Source of the DNA: Sulfuricella sp.
GTDB lineage: Bacteria; Pseudomonadota; Gammaproteobacteria; Burkholderiales; Sulfuricellaceae
Length of the DNA: 64,000 nt
Reading direction: 5' to 3'
Assembly: GCA_028713975.1 (NCBI GenBank)
Contig: JAQTNE010000009.1
Location: forward strand, 49,759-113,758
In this document: in pieces, positions 25,981-35,436 of the stretch
Numbering within the stretch: the stretch's first letter is position 1
How the letters are laid out: the number at the start of each line of letters is the position of its first letter
Notes under the pieces: model-generated
Seen by the model: only the letters and a program-made list of their open reading frames with translations
Told to the model about the DNA's origin: nothing
Database searches by the model: none
Position numbers and translations under genes: made by a program

Positions 25981-28311
25981 ATGCAGAAGAACTCAAAATT
26001 CCTCATTTCCGCCGGCTTCGGCTTGGTGCTGCTGCTCATGGCCGGGCTGATCGTCATCGGCCTGACGCGCATTATGGCACTGCATGAGCGGATGGAGCTT
26101 TCCAGCAGGCAGCGCGACGCCAAGATCGTCCTGGTTTTCGAGATGGGGAAGGCCGTCCGCGAGCGCGCCATCAGCCTGCACCGCATGGCATTGTTGACCG
26201 ACCCCTTTGAACGGGATGATGAGACGTCTCTCCTCAGCCAGCAGGCGGCGAATTTTATCCAGGCGCGCGGCAATCTGGTTGCCACGGGCTTTAATTCTGA
26301 AGAAACCCGCATTTTTACCCAGTTGCTTGAATTAGCCAGGCGTGGCGAGGCGCTTCAGATAAAAGTGGTGGAACTGTTCGAGGAAGGAAATGTTGTCAGG
26401 GCCCGGCACCTGTTGCTCAATGAGGTGATCCCGGCGCAGAAAATGGTGATTGCGCGTCTTGACGTGCTCATGAATCTGCAATGGCAGCAGAAGAACAAGG
26501 CCGTGATCGAAGCAACATCCTCTTATCGCAGCGCGCTCCTGTGGATGGGCTTGCTCGGATTCGTCGCCGTCGCGCTGGGTGCAGTGATCGCCCTGTACGT
26601 GATGCGGCGCACGACCATGATGGAACGGGCGCTTCTTCAGGAGAAGGAACGCGCTCTGGTAACGCTGGATTCAATCGGGGACGGCGTAATTACCACCGAT
26701 ATCGAAGGCAAGGTGATTTATTTCAACCCGGTTGCCGAGCACCTCACAGGTTGGCGGCTGGAGGAGGTTAAAGATCTGACCCTGCGCTGGGCGTTTAACG
26801 CAGTTGATGCGTTCACGCGCAAACAGATTCAGCATCCCGTCTTCGATGGCCCGATCGAGGGTACAGTAGTCAGCCATTATGAAAATATTTTGCTGATCAG
26901 TAATGATAACCGGGAGTACGACATCGAAAGCTCGGCCGCGCCGATCCGCAATCCTGAAGGAGAGGTGATCGGCTCGGTGCTGGTATTCCGCGATGTCACC
27001 GAGGCGCGCGAACTGGCCAAGCAACTGGCCTGGCAGGCCGCACATGACCAATTGACCGGCCTGATCAACCGGCGCGAATTCGATTTCAGGCTTACCCGGT
27101 TGCTGGAGAGTACTAAATCCGACCATGACCAGCATGCCTTGCTGTATATGGATCTCGATCAATTCAAGCTGGTCAACGATACTGCCGGCCATGCCGCTGG
27201 GGATGAGCTGTTGCGGCAGTTGACCGACAAGTTGCGGGCGCAGGTTCAGGGCGGCGATACCTTGGCCAGGCTGGGCGGAGATGAATTCGGCGTGTTGCTG
27301 GAACACCGTGCCCTGGATGAGGCGCTACGGATTGCCAACATGCTGCGCAAAATCGTGCAGGATTTTCGCTTTATCTGGGACGGGCGTACCTTCGAGGTGG
27401 GCGTCAGCATTGGAATGGTGCCCATTGTCGCGCAGAGCGGCAGCGCCGCAAATCTGATGAGTTGTGCCGATGCGGCCTGTTATGCGGCCAAGGACAGGGG
27501 CCGCAACCGTGTCAATGTTTATAGCCTGGAAGACCTCGACTTGATGCAGCGCCACAGCGAGATGAGCTGGGTCGCCGACATTGCCAAGGCGTTCGAGGAG
27601 AAGCGTTTTCATCTTTATTGCCAGCCCATTCGTTCACTCTGCGAGGAACAACCCGACGACCACCATAGCGAAATTCTGCTGCGCATGATGGATGTGAATG
27701 GCGAGATTGTGGCTCCCGCCGAGTTCATGCCTGCTGCCGAACGTTACGGCCTGATGCCGGTAATTGATCGTTGGGTGGTGCGTACCCTGTTTTCCACGAT
27801 ACAGAAAAGCCGGGCCGATGGTGCGGCAGACCCTTCGCGTATCTATGCGATCAATCTTTCCGGCGCCAGTTTGAACGATGAATTCTTTCTCGATTTTCTG
27901 CGCGAACAGATTGCCCTTTATGACGTGCCGCCTGCAACGCTTTGTTTCGAGATCACTGAAACCGTGGCAATTTCCAGTATTCAGCACACGCGTCATTTCA
28001 TGCAGGAACTGAAGCTGGCCGGGTGCCAGTTCTCCCTGGATGATTTCGGCAGCGGCATGTCGTCATTTGCCTATCTCAAGGATCTGCCGGTGGATTACCT
28101 GAAAATTGATGGCATGTTCGTCAAGAATATGGTGCATAACCCCATCGACTTTGCCATGGTCGAAGCGATTAATCGCATCGGCCATGTAATGGGTATCAGA
28201 ACCATCGCGGAATTTGTCGAAAACGACGTGATCCTGGAAAAATTGCGCATGCTCGGGGTGGATTACGCGCAAGGCTATGAGGTTGGACGTCCAGGCCCGC
28301 TGCTGCAATAG
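25981..28311 (+). CDS. PAS-GGDEF-EAL membrane protein (c-di-GMP turnover)
   Basis: The 776-aa protein has two membrane helices (about 9-30 and 180-205) around a helical periplasmic sensor domain, a PAS domain (about 220-345), a GGDEF domain with intact LGGDEFG near 437, and an EAL domain from about 535. In the EAL domain the signature reads EILLRM instead of EALLRW, while LDDFGSG and the lysine of LKIDGMF are kept. It may make and/or degrade cyclic di-GMP; the intact GGDEF motif favours cyclase activity. It starts 3 bp after rmuC and is followed 11 bp later by an ABC exporter gene. Confidence 0.92.
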   Translation: MQKNSKFLISAGFGLVLLLMAGLIVIGLTRIMALHERMELSSRQRDAKIVLVFEMGKAVRERAISLHRMALLTDPFERDDETSLLSQQAANFIQARGNLVATGFNSEETRIFTQLLELARRGEALQIKVVELFEEGNVVRARHLLLNEVIPAQKMVIARLDVLMNLQWQQKNKAVIEATSSYRSALLWMGLLGFVAVALGAVIALYVMRRTTMMERALLQEKERALVTLDSIGDGVITTDIEGKVIYFNPVAEHLTGWRLEEVKDLTLRWAFNAVDAFTRKQIQHPVFDGPIEGTVVSHYENILLISNDNREYDIESSAAPIRNPEGEVIGSVLVFRDVTEARELAKQLAWQAAHDQLTGLINRREFDFRLTRLLESTKSDHDQHALLYMDLDQFKLVNDTAGHAAGDELLRQLTDKLRAQVQGGDTLARLGGDEFGVLLEHRALDEALRIANMLRKIVQDFRFIWDGRTFEVGVSIGMVPIVAQSGSAANLMSCADAACYAAKDRGRNRVNVYSLEDLDLMQRHSEMSWVADIAKAFEEKRFHLYCQPIRSLCEEQPDDHHSEILLRMMDVNGEIVAPAEFMPAAERYGLMPVIDRWVVRTLFSTIQKSRADGAADPSRIYAINLSGASLNDEFFLDFLREQIALYDVPPATLCFEITETVAISSIQHTRHFMQELKLAGCQFSLDDFGSGMSSFAYLKDLPVDYLKIDGMFVKNMVHNPIDFAMVEAINRIGHVMGIRTIAEFVENDVILEKLRMLGVDYAQGYEVGRPGPLLQ

Positions 28312-28322
28312 GCCCTCACACC

Positions 28323-30122
28323 ATGCGCATCACCCATTATGGCAAACCGCCCGCCAACCGCAACGACTGGAAAACCGTCAAGACCCTGCTGCCTTACCTG
28401 TGGGAGTTCCGCTGGCGGGTAGCGCTGGCACTGACGCTGCTGATGCTGGCCAAGGTGGCCAATGTCGGTGTGCCGCTGGTGTTGAAGGAAATTGTCGATG
28501 CGCTGCAAAAGCCGCAGGCGCTGCTGCTGTTGCCGGTGTTCCTGGTGGCGGGGTATGGCGTTCTGCGCTTCATGAGCACATTGTTCGGCGAACTGCGCGA
28601 TGCGGTATTCGCCAAGGTGACGCAGCGCGCCATCCGCCGCGTGGCGTTGCAGGTGTTCCGCCATTTGCACGCCATGTCGCTGCGCTTTCACCTGGAGCGC
28701 CAGACCGGCGGCGTGTCGCGCGACATTGAGCGCGGTACGCGCGGTATCGGCTTCCTGCTTAATTTCATGCTGTTCAATATCCTGCCGACGCTGGTGGAAA
28801 TCGGGTTGGTGGCCGCGGTTTTGCTGGTGAAGTACAACATCTGGTTTACCGTCATTATTTTCTCTACGTTGATCGTTTATGTCGCTTTCACCTTGCTGGT
28901 TACCGAGTGGCGCATGGTGTTCCGCCGCACGATGAACGACATGGACTCGAAAGCCAATGTCCGCGCCATTGACAGCCTGCTCAACTACGAAACGGTGAAA
29001 TATTTCAGCAACGAGGAATATGAAACCCAGCGCTATGACGAAAGCCTGCAAGTCTGGGAAAAAGCGGCGGTACGCAACCAGACCTCGCTGGCGGCGCTGA
29101 ATGCAGGGCAAAGCCTGATCATCGCCGTCGGCGTCACGCTGTTGATGCTGCTGGCGGCACAAGGAGTGGTGGCGGGCACCATGACGCTGGGCGACCTGGT
29201 GCTGGTCAACGCCTACATGATCCAAATTTATCTGCCGCTGCATTTCCTCGGCTTTGTTTACCGCGAGATCAAGCATTCCCTGGCGGACATGGAAAGGATG
29301 TTCAGCCTGATGGGGCAGAATGCCGAAATCCAGGACAAGCCCGGCGTTCCCAACCTGAAAGTGAGCGAAGGGGTGATCCGGTTCGAGCAGGTGGATTTCA
29401 GCTATGAACCGAAGCGCCAGATTCTGTTTGATGTCAGCTTTGAAATCCCTTCTGGCAAGACCGTTGCGGTGGTGGGGCCGAGCGGGGCGGGCAAGTCGAC
29501 CTTGTCCCGATTGCTGTTCCGGTTTTACGATGTCAGCGGCGGTCGCATCCTGATCGATGGGCAGGACATCCGCGATGTCACCCAGCGCAGTCTGCGCGCA
29601 GCCATCGGCATCGTTCCCCAGGATACGGTGCTGTTCAATGACACGATTTATTACAATATCGCCTATGGTCGGCCCGATGCGACGCGCGAAGAAATCATCC
29701 AGGCGGCGAATCATGCTCACATCCACGATTTTATCGAATCGTTACCGGATGGATATGACTCCCTGGTCGGGGAACGCGGGCTAAAGCTCTCCGGCGGGGA
29801 AAAGCAGCGCGTGGCGATCGCCCGCGCCATCCTGAAAAACCCGCGTATCCTGATTTTCGACGAGGCGACATCGGCGCTGGATTCCAGATCGGAAAAAGCG
29901 ATCCAGAAGGAGTTGCGCCATGTCGCGAAGGATCGCAGCACCCTGGTTATTGCGCACCGCCTTTCCACCATCGTCGATGCCGATCGGATACTGGTCGTGG
30001 ACCATGGCCATGTGGTGGAGCAGGGAACGCACCGCGAACTGCTGGATCGGGGCGAAGTGTATGCCCATATGTGGGCTTTGCAGCAGCAGGAAAAACCGGT
30101 CGAAGCCGGCGGTGCTCAGTAG
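28323..30122 (+). CDS. Atm1/HMT1-type ABC exporter
   Basis: The 599-aa protein is a fused half-transporter: six membrane helices in residues 20-320 and an ATPase domain at about 345-585 (Walker A GPSGAGKST near 385, signature LSGGEKQRVAIARA near 495, Walker B ILIFDEATSALD, H-loop IAHRLS). The sequence NYETVKYFSNEEYE is characteristic of the Atm1/ABCB7 class, whose bacterial members export glutathione conjugates or polysulfides and help metal tolerance. That substrate is family knowledge, not shown here. Confidence 0.92.
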   Translation: MRITHYGKPPANRNDWKTVKTLLPYLWEFRWRVALALTLLMLAKVANVGVPLVLKEIVDALQKPQALLLLPVFLVAGYGVLRFMSTLFGELRDAVFAKVTQRAIRRVALQVFRHLHAMSLRFHLERQTGGVSRDIERGTRGIGFLLNFMLFNILPTLVEIGLVAAVLLVKYNIWFTVIIFSTLIVYVAFTLLVTEWRMVFRRTMNDMDSKANVRAIDSLLNYETVKYFSNEEYETQRYDESLQVWEKAAVRNQTSLAALNAGQSLIIAVGVTLLMLLAAQGVVAGTMTLGDLVLVNAYMIQIYLPLHFLGFVYREIKHSLADMERMFSLMGQNAEIQDKPGVPNLKVSEGVIRFEQVDFSYEPKRQILFDVSFEIPSGKTVAVVGPSGAGKSTLSRLLFRFYDVSGGRILIDGQDIRDVTQRSLRAAIGIVPQDTVLFNDTIYYNIAYGRPDATREEIIQAANHAHIHDFIESLPDGYDSLVGERGLKLSGGEKQRVAIARAILKNPRILIFDEATSALDSRSEKAIQKELRHVAKDRSTLVIAHRLSTIVDADRILVVDHGHVVEQGTHRELLDRGEVYAHMWALQQQEKPVEAGGAQ

Positions 30123-30123
30123 C

Positions 30124-30609
30124 CTATTTTTTCTTCGCCGGTTGTGGGTGTTTCAGCATCCACATTGTCAGAATTCCTTCGATTTCATGGCTCAGGGAAT
30201 GGGAAGCCTTGTCGTGCGGGGTTTCGTTTTTGAAGTCTTTGGCATAGGCGTCGGCACCTTTACTCAGAAAAAATTCGACGAGTTCTTTTTTTCCGGTAAA
30301 GGCCGCAATATGTAATGGCGTCACACCATTGTTGTCCTTGGCATTGATATTGGCGCCTTTCGCTACCAGCAGTTTGGCAATTTCAAGATCAGGATTGCTG
30401 GCCGCGATGTGTAACGGCGTGGAACCCAACTCGTTGCGTGCATTGATGAGCGTTTTGTTGGCGGCTAACATTTTTTCCACTTCCTGTTTGCTGCCATCCC
30501 TGGAGGCCTCAAAGATTGTGCCTGCCGCGTGAGCGCTCCCTGCAATGCAGAAGAGGAAAATAGCGGCTGCGCCGATCAGGTTACGGTTGAGTGCATGATT
30601 TTTTTTCAT
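30124..30609 (-). CDS. Exported ankyrin-repeat protein
   Basis: A 161-aa protein with a signal peptide (KKNHALNRN, hydrophobic core, cleavage near residue 29 at AHAAG) and about three ankyrin repeats (STPLHIAASNPDLEIAKLLV, GVTPLHIAAFTGKKELVEFF). Ankyrin repeats mediate protein binding; the partner is unknown. I chose ATG 30609, preceded by AGGAT; a longer frame to 30768 reads through the divergent leader. It converges on the ABC exporter with a 1-bp gap. Confidence 0.88.
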   Translation of the reverse strand: MKKNHALNRNLIGAAAIFLFCIAGSAHAAGTIFEASRDGSKQEVEKMLAANKTLINARNELGSTPLHIAASNPDLEIAKLLVAKGANINAKDNNGVTPLHIAAFTGKKELVEFFLSKGADAYAKDFKNETPHDKASHSLSHEIEGILTMWMLKHPQPAKKK

Positions 30610-30691
30610 TGTTCTATCCTCGTTGTCTGCATGGTGTTTGGTATGATGTGAGCGGCGCAAGTTTAATGTGAATTCAGGGAGGTGTAAATTG

Positions 30692-31099
30692 ATGTTCAAG
30701 GTTTTGTTGGGTCGCACTGCGTTTGTTATTCTCGGGGTTGTTGCCGCCGTTCCGGCACAGGCAGCCAACTGGGTGTCGGTAATTCAAGTCGGTGCGCATG
30801 TGCGCGAGATTGACACATCCAGCATCAAAAGTACGCCGCCGGTTGTTACTTATGTGATGCGCCATGTCTTCGGCGATGCGGAGGAATATAACATCGGCAA
30901 ACACGGGATTAAATATCTCGTGATAGCGGGCAAGGCGGACTGTGAAAAACGAACCACCTCCAAGCTTACGGTTGAAGCCCGTGACGAGAAAATGGAGTTA
31001 ATCAACAAACAGACGATTCAAGACCCTGACGAGCCTGTCGTTTTTCCAGATAGTATCGAAGAGGCTGTGTTCAACTATGTTTGTACGCCAAAGAAATAG
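30692..31099 (+). CDS. Exported small protein, surface-adhesin-E-like
   Basis: A 135-aa protein with a signal peptide (cleavage near residue 24, AQAANW) and a compact domain starting WVSVIQVG with an EIDTSSI motif, resembling the surface-adhesin protein E domain found in many betaproteobacteria. Two cysteines (CEKR and the C-terminal YVCTPKK) may form a disulfide. A strong AGGGAGGTG at 30676-30684 favours the ATG at 30692. The gene is divergent from the ankyrin gene. Function is unknown; the adhesin name is only a family label. Confidence 0.8.
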   Translation: MFKVLLGRTAFVILGVVAAVPAQAANWVSVIQVGAHVREIDTSSIKSTPPVVTYVMRHVFGDAEEYNIGKHGIKYLVIAGKADCEKRTTSKLTVEARDEKMELINKQTIQDPDEPVVFPDSIEEAVFNYVCTPKK

Positions 31100-31119
31100 C
31101 GGTTATTTTTTGCACCAGA

Positions 31120-31149
31120 AGGTTGGCGCGCCTGCTGGCGCGCCAACCT
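31120..31149. terminator. Perfect 13-bp hairpin between convergent genes
   Basis: AGGTTGGCGCGCC (31120-31132), loop TGCT, and GGCGCGCCAACCT (31137-31149) form a perfect GC-rich stem between the convergent genes ending at 31099 and 31158. There is no strong T tract on either side, so it may pause or protect 3' ends rather than act as a classical terminator. Confidence 0.65.
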
Positions 31150-31157
31150 AATTAAGA

Positions 31158-34100
31158 TCAGGCCGCCGAGCGCACTGGCCGCATCGGGTCGGCGCCGATA
31201 GTACCTTGCAGGCTTTGCAGGTATGCCGCGCTCTTCACCCATTCCAGCTTGGCCTTGACGCTTTCCATCCTTGCCTGAATATCCAGCCGTTCCACCATGT
31301 CCTGATGGCTTACGCGCAGAGCGAAAGCTTTCAGGTAGTCGATATGCCGTTGCCACAGGGCGATTTCACGCGTCTGTTTGGTTTCCAGTCGCTCCCGGTA
31401 CCAGTCCGAAGCGAGTAGCGCTTCCCGGCTGAACATGGCTCTGATGTCCGGGTCGTGGGCGTCTCGTCCTTCGTAGCTGCCGGTAGCCATGATGTGGAGT
31501 AGAGCCTTGAGCGGCGGGCAAGCATCTTCCACGCTGCCATCTTCCAGATAACAGGCGGCAACCTTTTGCTGAGCTTCGACAATGTTTTCCACGCCGTCCA
31601 CGAATACGGCCAGATCCTGAGTCTCCGGCCGCAAAATCTGTTCGCCGAATACGGCTCTGGGTGCATCGAACATTTTTCCCATAAAGCCGTGGACGAAACG
31701 TTCGGTGATGCGATAGCCGAGTCGGCTCGCCTGAATCAGGCGGCCTTCGTGCTGGAAGTCATCGATTTTTTCCAGGCAGCTGGTATTGATCAGGAAGCGT
31801 GGGTCGCGTTGCTGGGTTGACAGGCGCGACCAGATTTCCGGCACCAGCAGGCTGATGTCGTGATTGACGCGGAACTTGGGGCCGATGTATCCGGCAGCAG
31901 TGGAATAACCTGCGTAGCCGGTAAGGATGAAAGACACCAGCGTGTTGTTAAGATCAGCAGTGGGTCGCAACGCGTTGAACGGCCCCTTGGTGAGCGCGCC
32001 TTCGCTGCCTGCGCCGGTGGTGGAAGGCGATTTCCCTGTCAGGCTGCAAATAAAATCCATGAACAGCTCAGGCAGTTCCTGATAATGGATCGGGTTATAC
32101 ACAGCCAAAGGACGGATGCCGGGTTCCGGCGGGTTGTTGCGTCGCCCGACCAGAACCGCGTTAACTGGCTCGATCAATGCTGCATCCAGCGGTATTTTGC
32201 GACTGAAGCGGGCACCAATTTCGGCGACATAACGGCGTACCGGGTTGGCGAGGTCGGGGCGCAGTTGCAGATAGCGCGGATTCTTGCTCGGTTTGCCATC
32301 CACCAGCCGTGGGTGCGCCGATGACACTGCGTAGTCGCCAGCCTCGTGTGCCTCGCGCAGTATCCGGCGCATCGGCTCCGTGTACTGGTCGAAGCCCACC
32401 ACGTCATCAAGTATCTCCGCCAGAGTTTCACCTGCCAGCGGTTCGAAGTTCGCCAGAAAATTGTCGCGCTGCGCCATATCCGCCTCGGTCTGGCGGTCGA
32501 ACCCACGATGAATCGCATCATCCGGCCGCTGGAACAGGCGATATTCGCAATTACGCACCAGCTTTACACTGGAGTCGGCGCTTTTCGGCGAGATATTAGG
32601 CAGCGATCCGGACGGAACGACGACTGAGGCAGTGATGTCATCCTCCATCTGGATTTTTTCCGCTGCGATAAAATCCTGCCGCATTTTGAAAACGTTCCAT
32701 CCGCCATTTTGCTCGAAGCCGACGCGCAAATAGGAGCCCATCAATTTGCGGTCGCCGAGTTTGAGCTCGTGACCCGGATGCCCGTTCAGGAAATCGACAG
32801 AGAGTTGTTTGCGCCAGTCCTCGCCCCATTCCGGGCAGTACATGCGCTTGATAATAAAGACCAGTGCCAGGATACGGTCTGGAATACCATCCAGCCAGGT
32901 GTTGAATTCCTTTGTATATGAAGGGGAAGGCGTGAGTACCTTGATGACCGAACCCAGGCTGCGCTCGGTGCCCAGCAGTTTGCGGGGAGGATTCCTGTCT
33001 TCGTGTTCGTGCCCCGGTTTGAACCGCAGGCTGTAATCCTTCTGGAAGATGGTTTCTACCTGGTCAAGGTCATGCTCCAGATCCGCCACGAACAGCGGGC
33101 CGTATATCACGGCGTCGTTCAGCGATTTGGAAATCTCCGATTTTCCTCCGCCTGACACCGTGCATGGCTTGTGGCAAAAAGTACCTTCCTGATCGGTGCC
33201 GACCAGGCGCCAACTGGGTGCGCCAGGATGTTTCTTCATCTCGATTTTGTAGCCGTTGGGCTGCACGTAGATTTTTCCTGGGCGCAGCTTGATGCATTGC
33301 CGGGCACCTTCCTTCAACCAGGAAATGGTCTGGCTGGGAAGATCCATGCGGATATCCTGAGGCACGTAGATCACTTCGGGGTGACGCTTGTCGATACCAT
33401 AGCCTTCCGGTTGCAGGTTCATCAGTTCGCCGTAGCGAGCCGCATTGTCTTCGAAACTGTATCCGGGCGCATGGGTGCGACTGTCTATGCCGTATTCATC
33501 GCCGTGATTGTGGCGCGGGAACGCCAGGGCGCCGCCGGCGTGTTCTTCTTCGGCCAGGCCGAAAAGGTTGGCAGCATAGCTGATTTGGGTCTTGACCTCT
33601 TTTTTGCAGTACCCGAAGTAATTGTCTGCCACGATAGTGACAATCACGCCTCGCTCGTCGCGCGCGGTGATCTTGAATGCGGCGCCATCGTTATAGAGAT
33701 CGCTTTCCTCGCGCCAGCACATGCCGTCAGCACGCTGACGTGCAGTCGCCTCATCATAGCGGGGAAGACCCAGTGTTTTTTTGGTGAAGCGGGTCAGGTG
33801 CGGAGCCAGGATCACGCAGCCGGAGTGCCCGGACCAGTGATCCACGTCCAGCCCGGCATCCGTCGAGGCAAGAACCGGGTTGCCGGCATTGCCGAAAATG
33901 CTTTCCACGAAATCCAGGTTGCTCACCAGGCTACCGGGCGCGAAGAACCTGATTTCCATGCTTTTTTCCGGCTCGCGGCCTGGAATTTCGGGGCACACCA
34001 CCGGGCGCAACAGCAGCGAAACGAACATCTGGGCTTCGTGCGGTTGTCCTTGGGTGAAAGGCAGGCTCAGCAAGTGCTCCGGCGGGTTTAGCGCTTCGTG

Positions 34101-34622
34101 CAACAGCCGTGCAAAGGCGGCCTTGGAAACGGCTTTCTTGTCGCCGGGAATCGGCAAGCCGCCCTCGGCGATATGGAACAAGCCCTTGGTCGTGCGCCGG
34201 TCGCTGACCGGATTATGCAAAACGCCATTGCGGATGCGGTAACTACTGACATGTTCGCTCTTGAACTCGTTTTTGCTGATCGGCAGGGAAAGCTCTCTGG
34301 CTACGCCATGGCGGTCGAGTATCAGCGTGTTTTCCGGTAGCCGTGGCACGGCGCCGGTTGCGGCATCGGCGAGGTAGTCGTCAAGAAATGCCTGGATGCG
34401 CTGGTCGGGCGGACAAAGATAGCCGCTCAACAAGCGGGATTTTTCCCGGTAGCTCTTTAGAAGGTCGCCCGCAACGGCGAGAAAATCGCTGCTTTTGCCT
34501 TCCAGGCAGGGGGGTTGCCCCGACGAGGACAACTTCAGGTTGATGTAGAGCTGAAGGCGATTGCGGGTTTCTTGCGGGTCTTCAGAGCCGTTACCCAGCC
34601 CCAGAAATTGATTCGAGTCCAT
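31158..34622 (-). CDS. Very large cytoplasmic protein, possible PPi-type PEP carboxykinase
   Basis: A 1154-aa protein without signal peptide, membrane helices or repeats. The size, single-chain soluble build and a P-loop-like stretch SGGGKSEISKSL near residues 488-499 suggest the pyrophosphate-dependent phosphoenolpyruvate carboxykinases described from Entamoeba and Propionibacterium (about 1100-1150 aa), which interconvert PEP, CO2 and phosphate with oxaloacetate and PPi. A second conserved-looking block is TTGAGSEGALTKGPFNAL near residue 870. I cannot confirm the match by alignment; without it this is an uncharacterised protein. I chose ATG 34622 (MDSNQFLGLG); an in-frame ATG at 34655 adds 11 Arg/Ala-rich residues. 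It stands alone, followed by HU. Confidence 0.6.
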   Translation of the reverse strand: MDSNQFLGLGNGSEDPQETRNRLQLYINLKLSSSGQPPCLEGKSSDFLAVAGDLLKSYREKSRLLSGYLCPPDQRIQAFLDDYLADAATGAVPRLPENTLILDRHGVARELSLPISKNEFKSEHVSSYRIRNGVLHNPVSDRRTTKGLFHIAEGGLPIPGDKKAVSKAAFARLLHEALNPPEHLLSLPFTQGQPHEAQMFVSLLLRPVVCPEIPGREPEKSMEIRFFAPGSLVSNLDFVESIFGNAGNPVLASTDAGLDVDHWSGHSGCVILAPHLTRFTKKTLGLPRYDEATARQRADGMCWREESDLYNDGAAFKITARDERGVIVTIVADNYFGYCKKEVKTQISYAANLFGLAEEEHAGGALAFPRHNHGDEYGIDSRTHAPGYSFEDNAARYGELMNLQPEGYGIDKRHPEVIYVPQDIRMDLPSQTISWLKEGARQCIKLRPGKIYVQPNGYKIEMKKHPGAPSWRLVGTDQEGTFCHKPCTVSGGGKSEISKSLNDAVIYGPLFVADLEHDLDQVETIFQKDYSLRFKPGHEHEDRNPPRKLLGTERSLGSVIKVLTPSPSYTKEFNTWLDGIPDRILALVFIIKRMYCPEWGEDWRKQLSVDFLNGHPGHELKLGDRKLMGSYLRVGFEQNGGWNVFKMRQDFIAAEKIQMEDDITASVVVPSGSLPNISPKSADSSVKLVRNCEYRLFQRPDDAIHRGFDRQTEADMAQRDNFLANFEPLAGETLAEILDDVVGFDQYTEPMRRILREAHEAGDYAVSSAHPRLVDGKPSKNPRYLQLRPDLANPVRRYVAEIGARFSRKIPLDAALIEPVNAVLVGRRNNPPEPGIRPLAVYNPIHYQELPELFMDFICSLTGKSPSTTGAGSEGALTKGPFNALRPTADLNNTLVSFILTGYAGYSTAAGYIGPKFRVNHDISLLVPEIWSRLSTQQRDPRFLINTSCLEKIDDFQHEGRLIQASRLGYRITERFVHGFMGKMFDAPRAVFGEQILRPETQDLAVFVDGVENIVEAQQKVAACYLEDGSVEDACPPLKALLHIMATGSYEGRDAHDPDIRAMFSREALLASDWYRERLETKQTREIALWQRHIDYLKAFALRVSHQDMVERLDIQARMESVKAKLEWVKSAAYLQSLQGTIGADPMRPVRSAA

Positions 34623-34800
34623 AATGTTCTTTGCCCTGGCACGCGCTCTGTGCACATCCGGAAAAATTGGTCATTTTACCCTGAAACCGGCAAATATGAG
34701 AGAGGGCTTGGGCTGGCGGGTCGTCGCGACCAGCAGGGGTCGCTCAGGATGGATGGGAATAAGATTCGCATCCCGGTTTCTGGGGGGGAGGTAAAAACAC

Positions 34801-34828
34801 AAACGGCCACTATTTCTAGTGGCCGTTT
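34801..34828. terminator. Perfect 12-bp hairpin terminator after HU gene
   Basis: AAACGGCCACTA (34801-34812), loop TTTC, TAGTGGCCGTTT (34817-34828). The stem follows the HU stop by 20 bp on the minus strand, with a loose T-rich run after it (TGTTTTTACC). It should end HU transcription before the leader of the large gene at 34622. Confidence 0.85.
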
Positions 34829-34848
34829 ACGTTTTAACTACCTGTTAA

Positions 34849-35142
34849 TTACTTCTTTTTGGCTTTGACGCCGGCAACAGCATCTTTCAGCTTGCTGCCG
34901 ACTTTGAATTTGACGACCTTCTTGGCGGGGATCTTCAGTTCCTTGCCGGTGGCCGGGTTACGGCCGATACGGGCGGCGCGCTCTTCAACGGCAAAGGTGC
35001 CGAAGCCGATCAACTGGACAGAATTGCCCTTGGTCAGGGATTGCTGGACAGCGGCCATCAATGCATTCAAGGTGGTTTCGGCCTGAGCCTTGGTTTGCTT
35101 GGTTGATTTGGCTACGGCTTCGATAAGTTCTGCTTTGTTCAT
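34849..35142 (-). CDS. hupB: DNA-binding protein HU
   Basis: A 97-aa histone-like protein: MNKAELIEAVAKSTKQTKAQ, the DNA-binding arm signature IGFGTFAVEERAARIGRNPATG is split here as GFGTFAVEERAAR and GRNPATGKELKIPA, ending in a KAKKK tail. HU bends and compacts DNA as a dimer. The start MNKAEL at 35142 is preceded by GGGAGAT; the in-frame ATG at 35157 is less likely. It ends in a strong hairpin terminator and is probably a single-gene unit. Confidence 0.96.
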   Translation of the reverse strand: MNKAELIEAVAKSTKQTKAQAETTLNALMAAVQQSLTKGNSVQLIGFGTFAVEERAARIGRNPATGKELKIPAKKVVKFKVGSKLKDAVAGVKAKKK

Positions 35143-35436
35143 CTTGTTATCTCCCATCGTGGTTTAAAAATAAAAGCATTCTAGGGGAAAACCGGCGGTC
35201 AAGCCAAGTTCTTCGTCATTAAAATATGGCAATAAAGCGCGGGTGCTGACCTGCCAAGATTTATTTCCGCTCCCTTGAAGTTCCTACTGTGCCGTAATTT
35301 TCTGGCGGCGTCCAGTTCATCCTGAAGGTGATTGCCAATCATCCCTGAAGCCTTGTGAATAATGGCTTCAAGTCTTGATTCTGGCGCAAACATTGCTTGA
35401 CTGTAAAGTCCATGCATGGCGAATAAGGAAAACAGA

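Noticed and set aside
28275-29726. A 483-residue frame antisense to the Atm1-type exporter
   Set aside because: His/Gln-rich composition typical of antisense translation; the exporter has all ABC motifs.
35199-35393. A 64-residue minus-strand frame beginning MFAPESRLEAIIHKASG
   Set aside because: The amino acid composition is protein-like, but there is no ribosome binding site, third-position usage is not biased, and a longer frame over it is a shadow of the 35437 gene.
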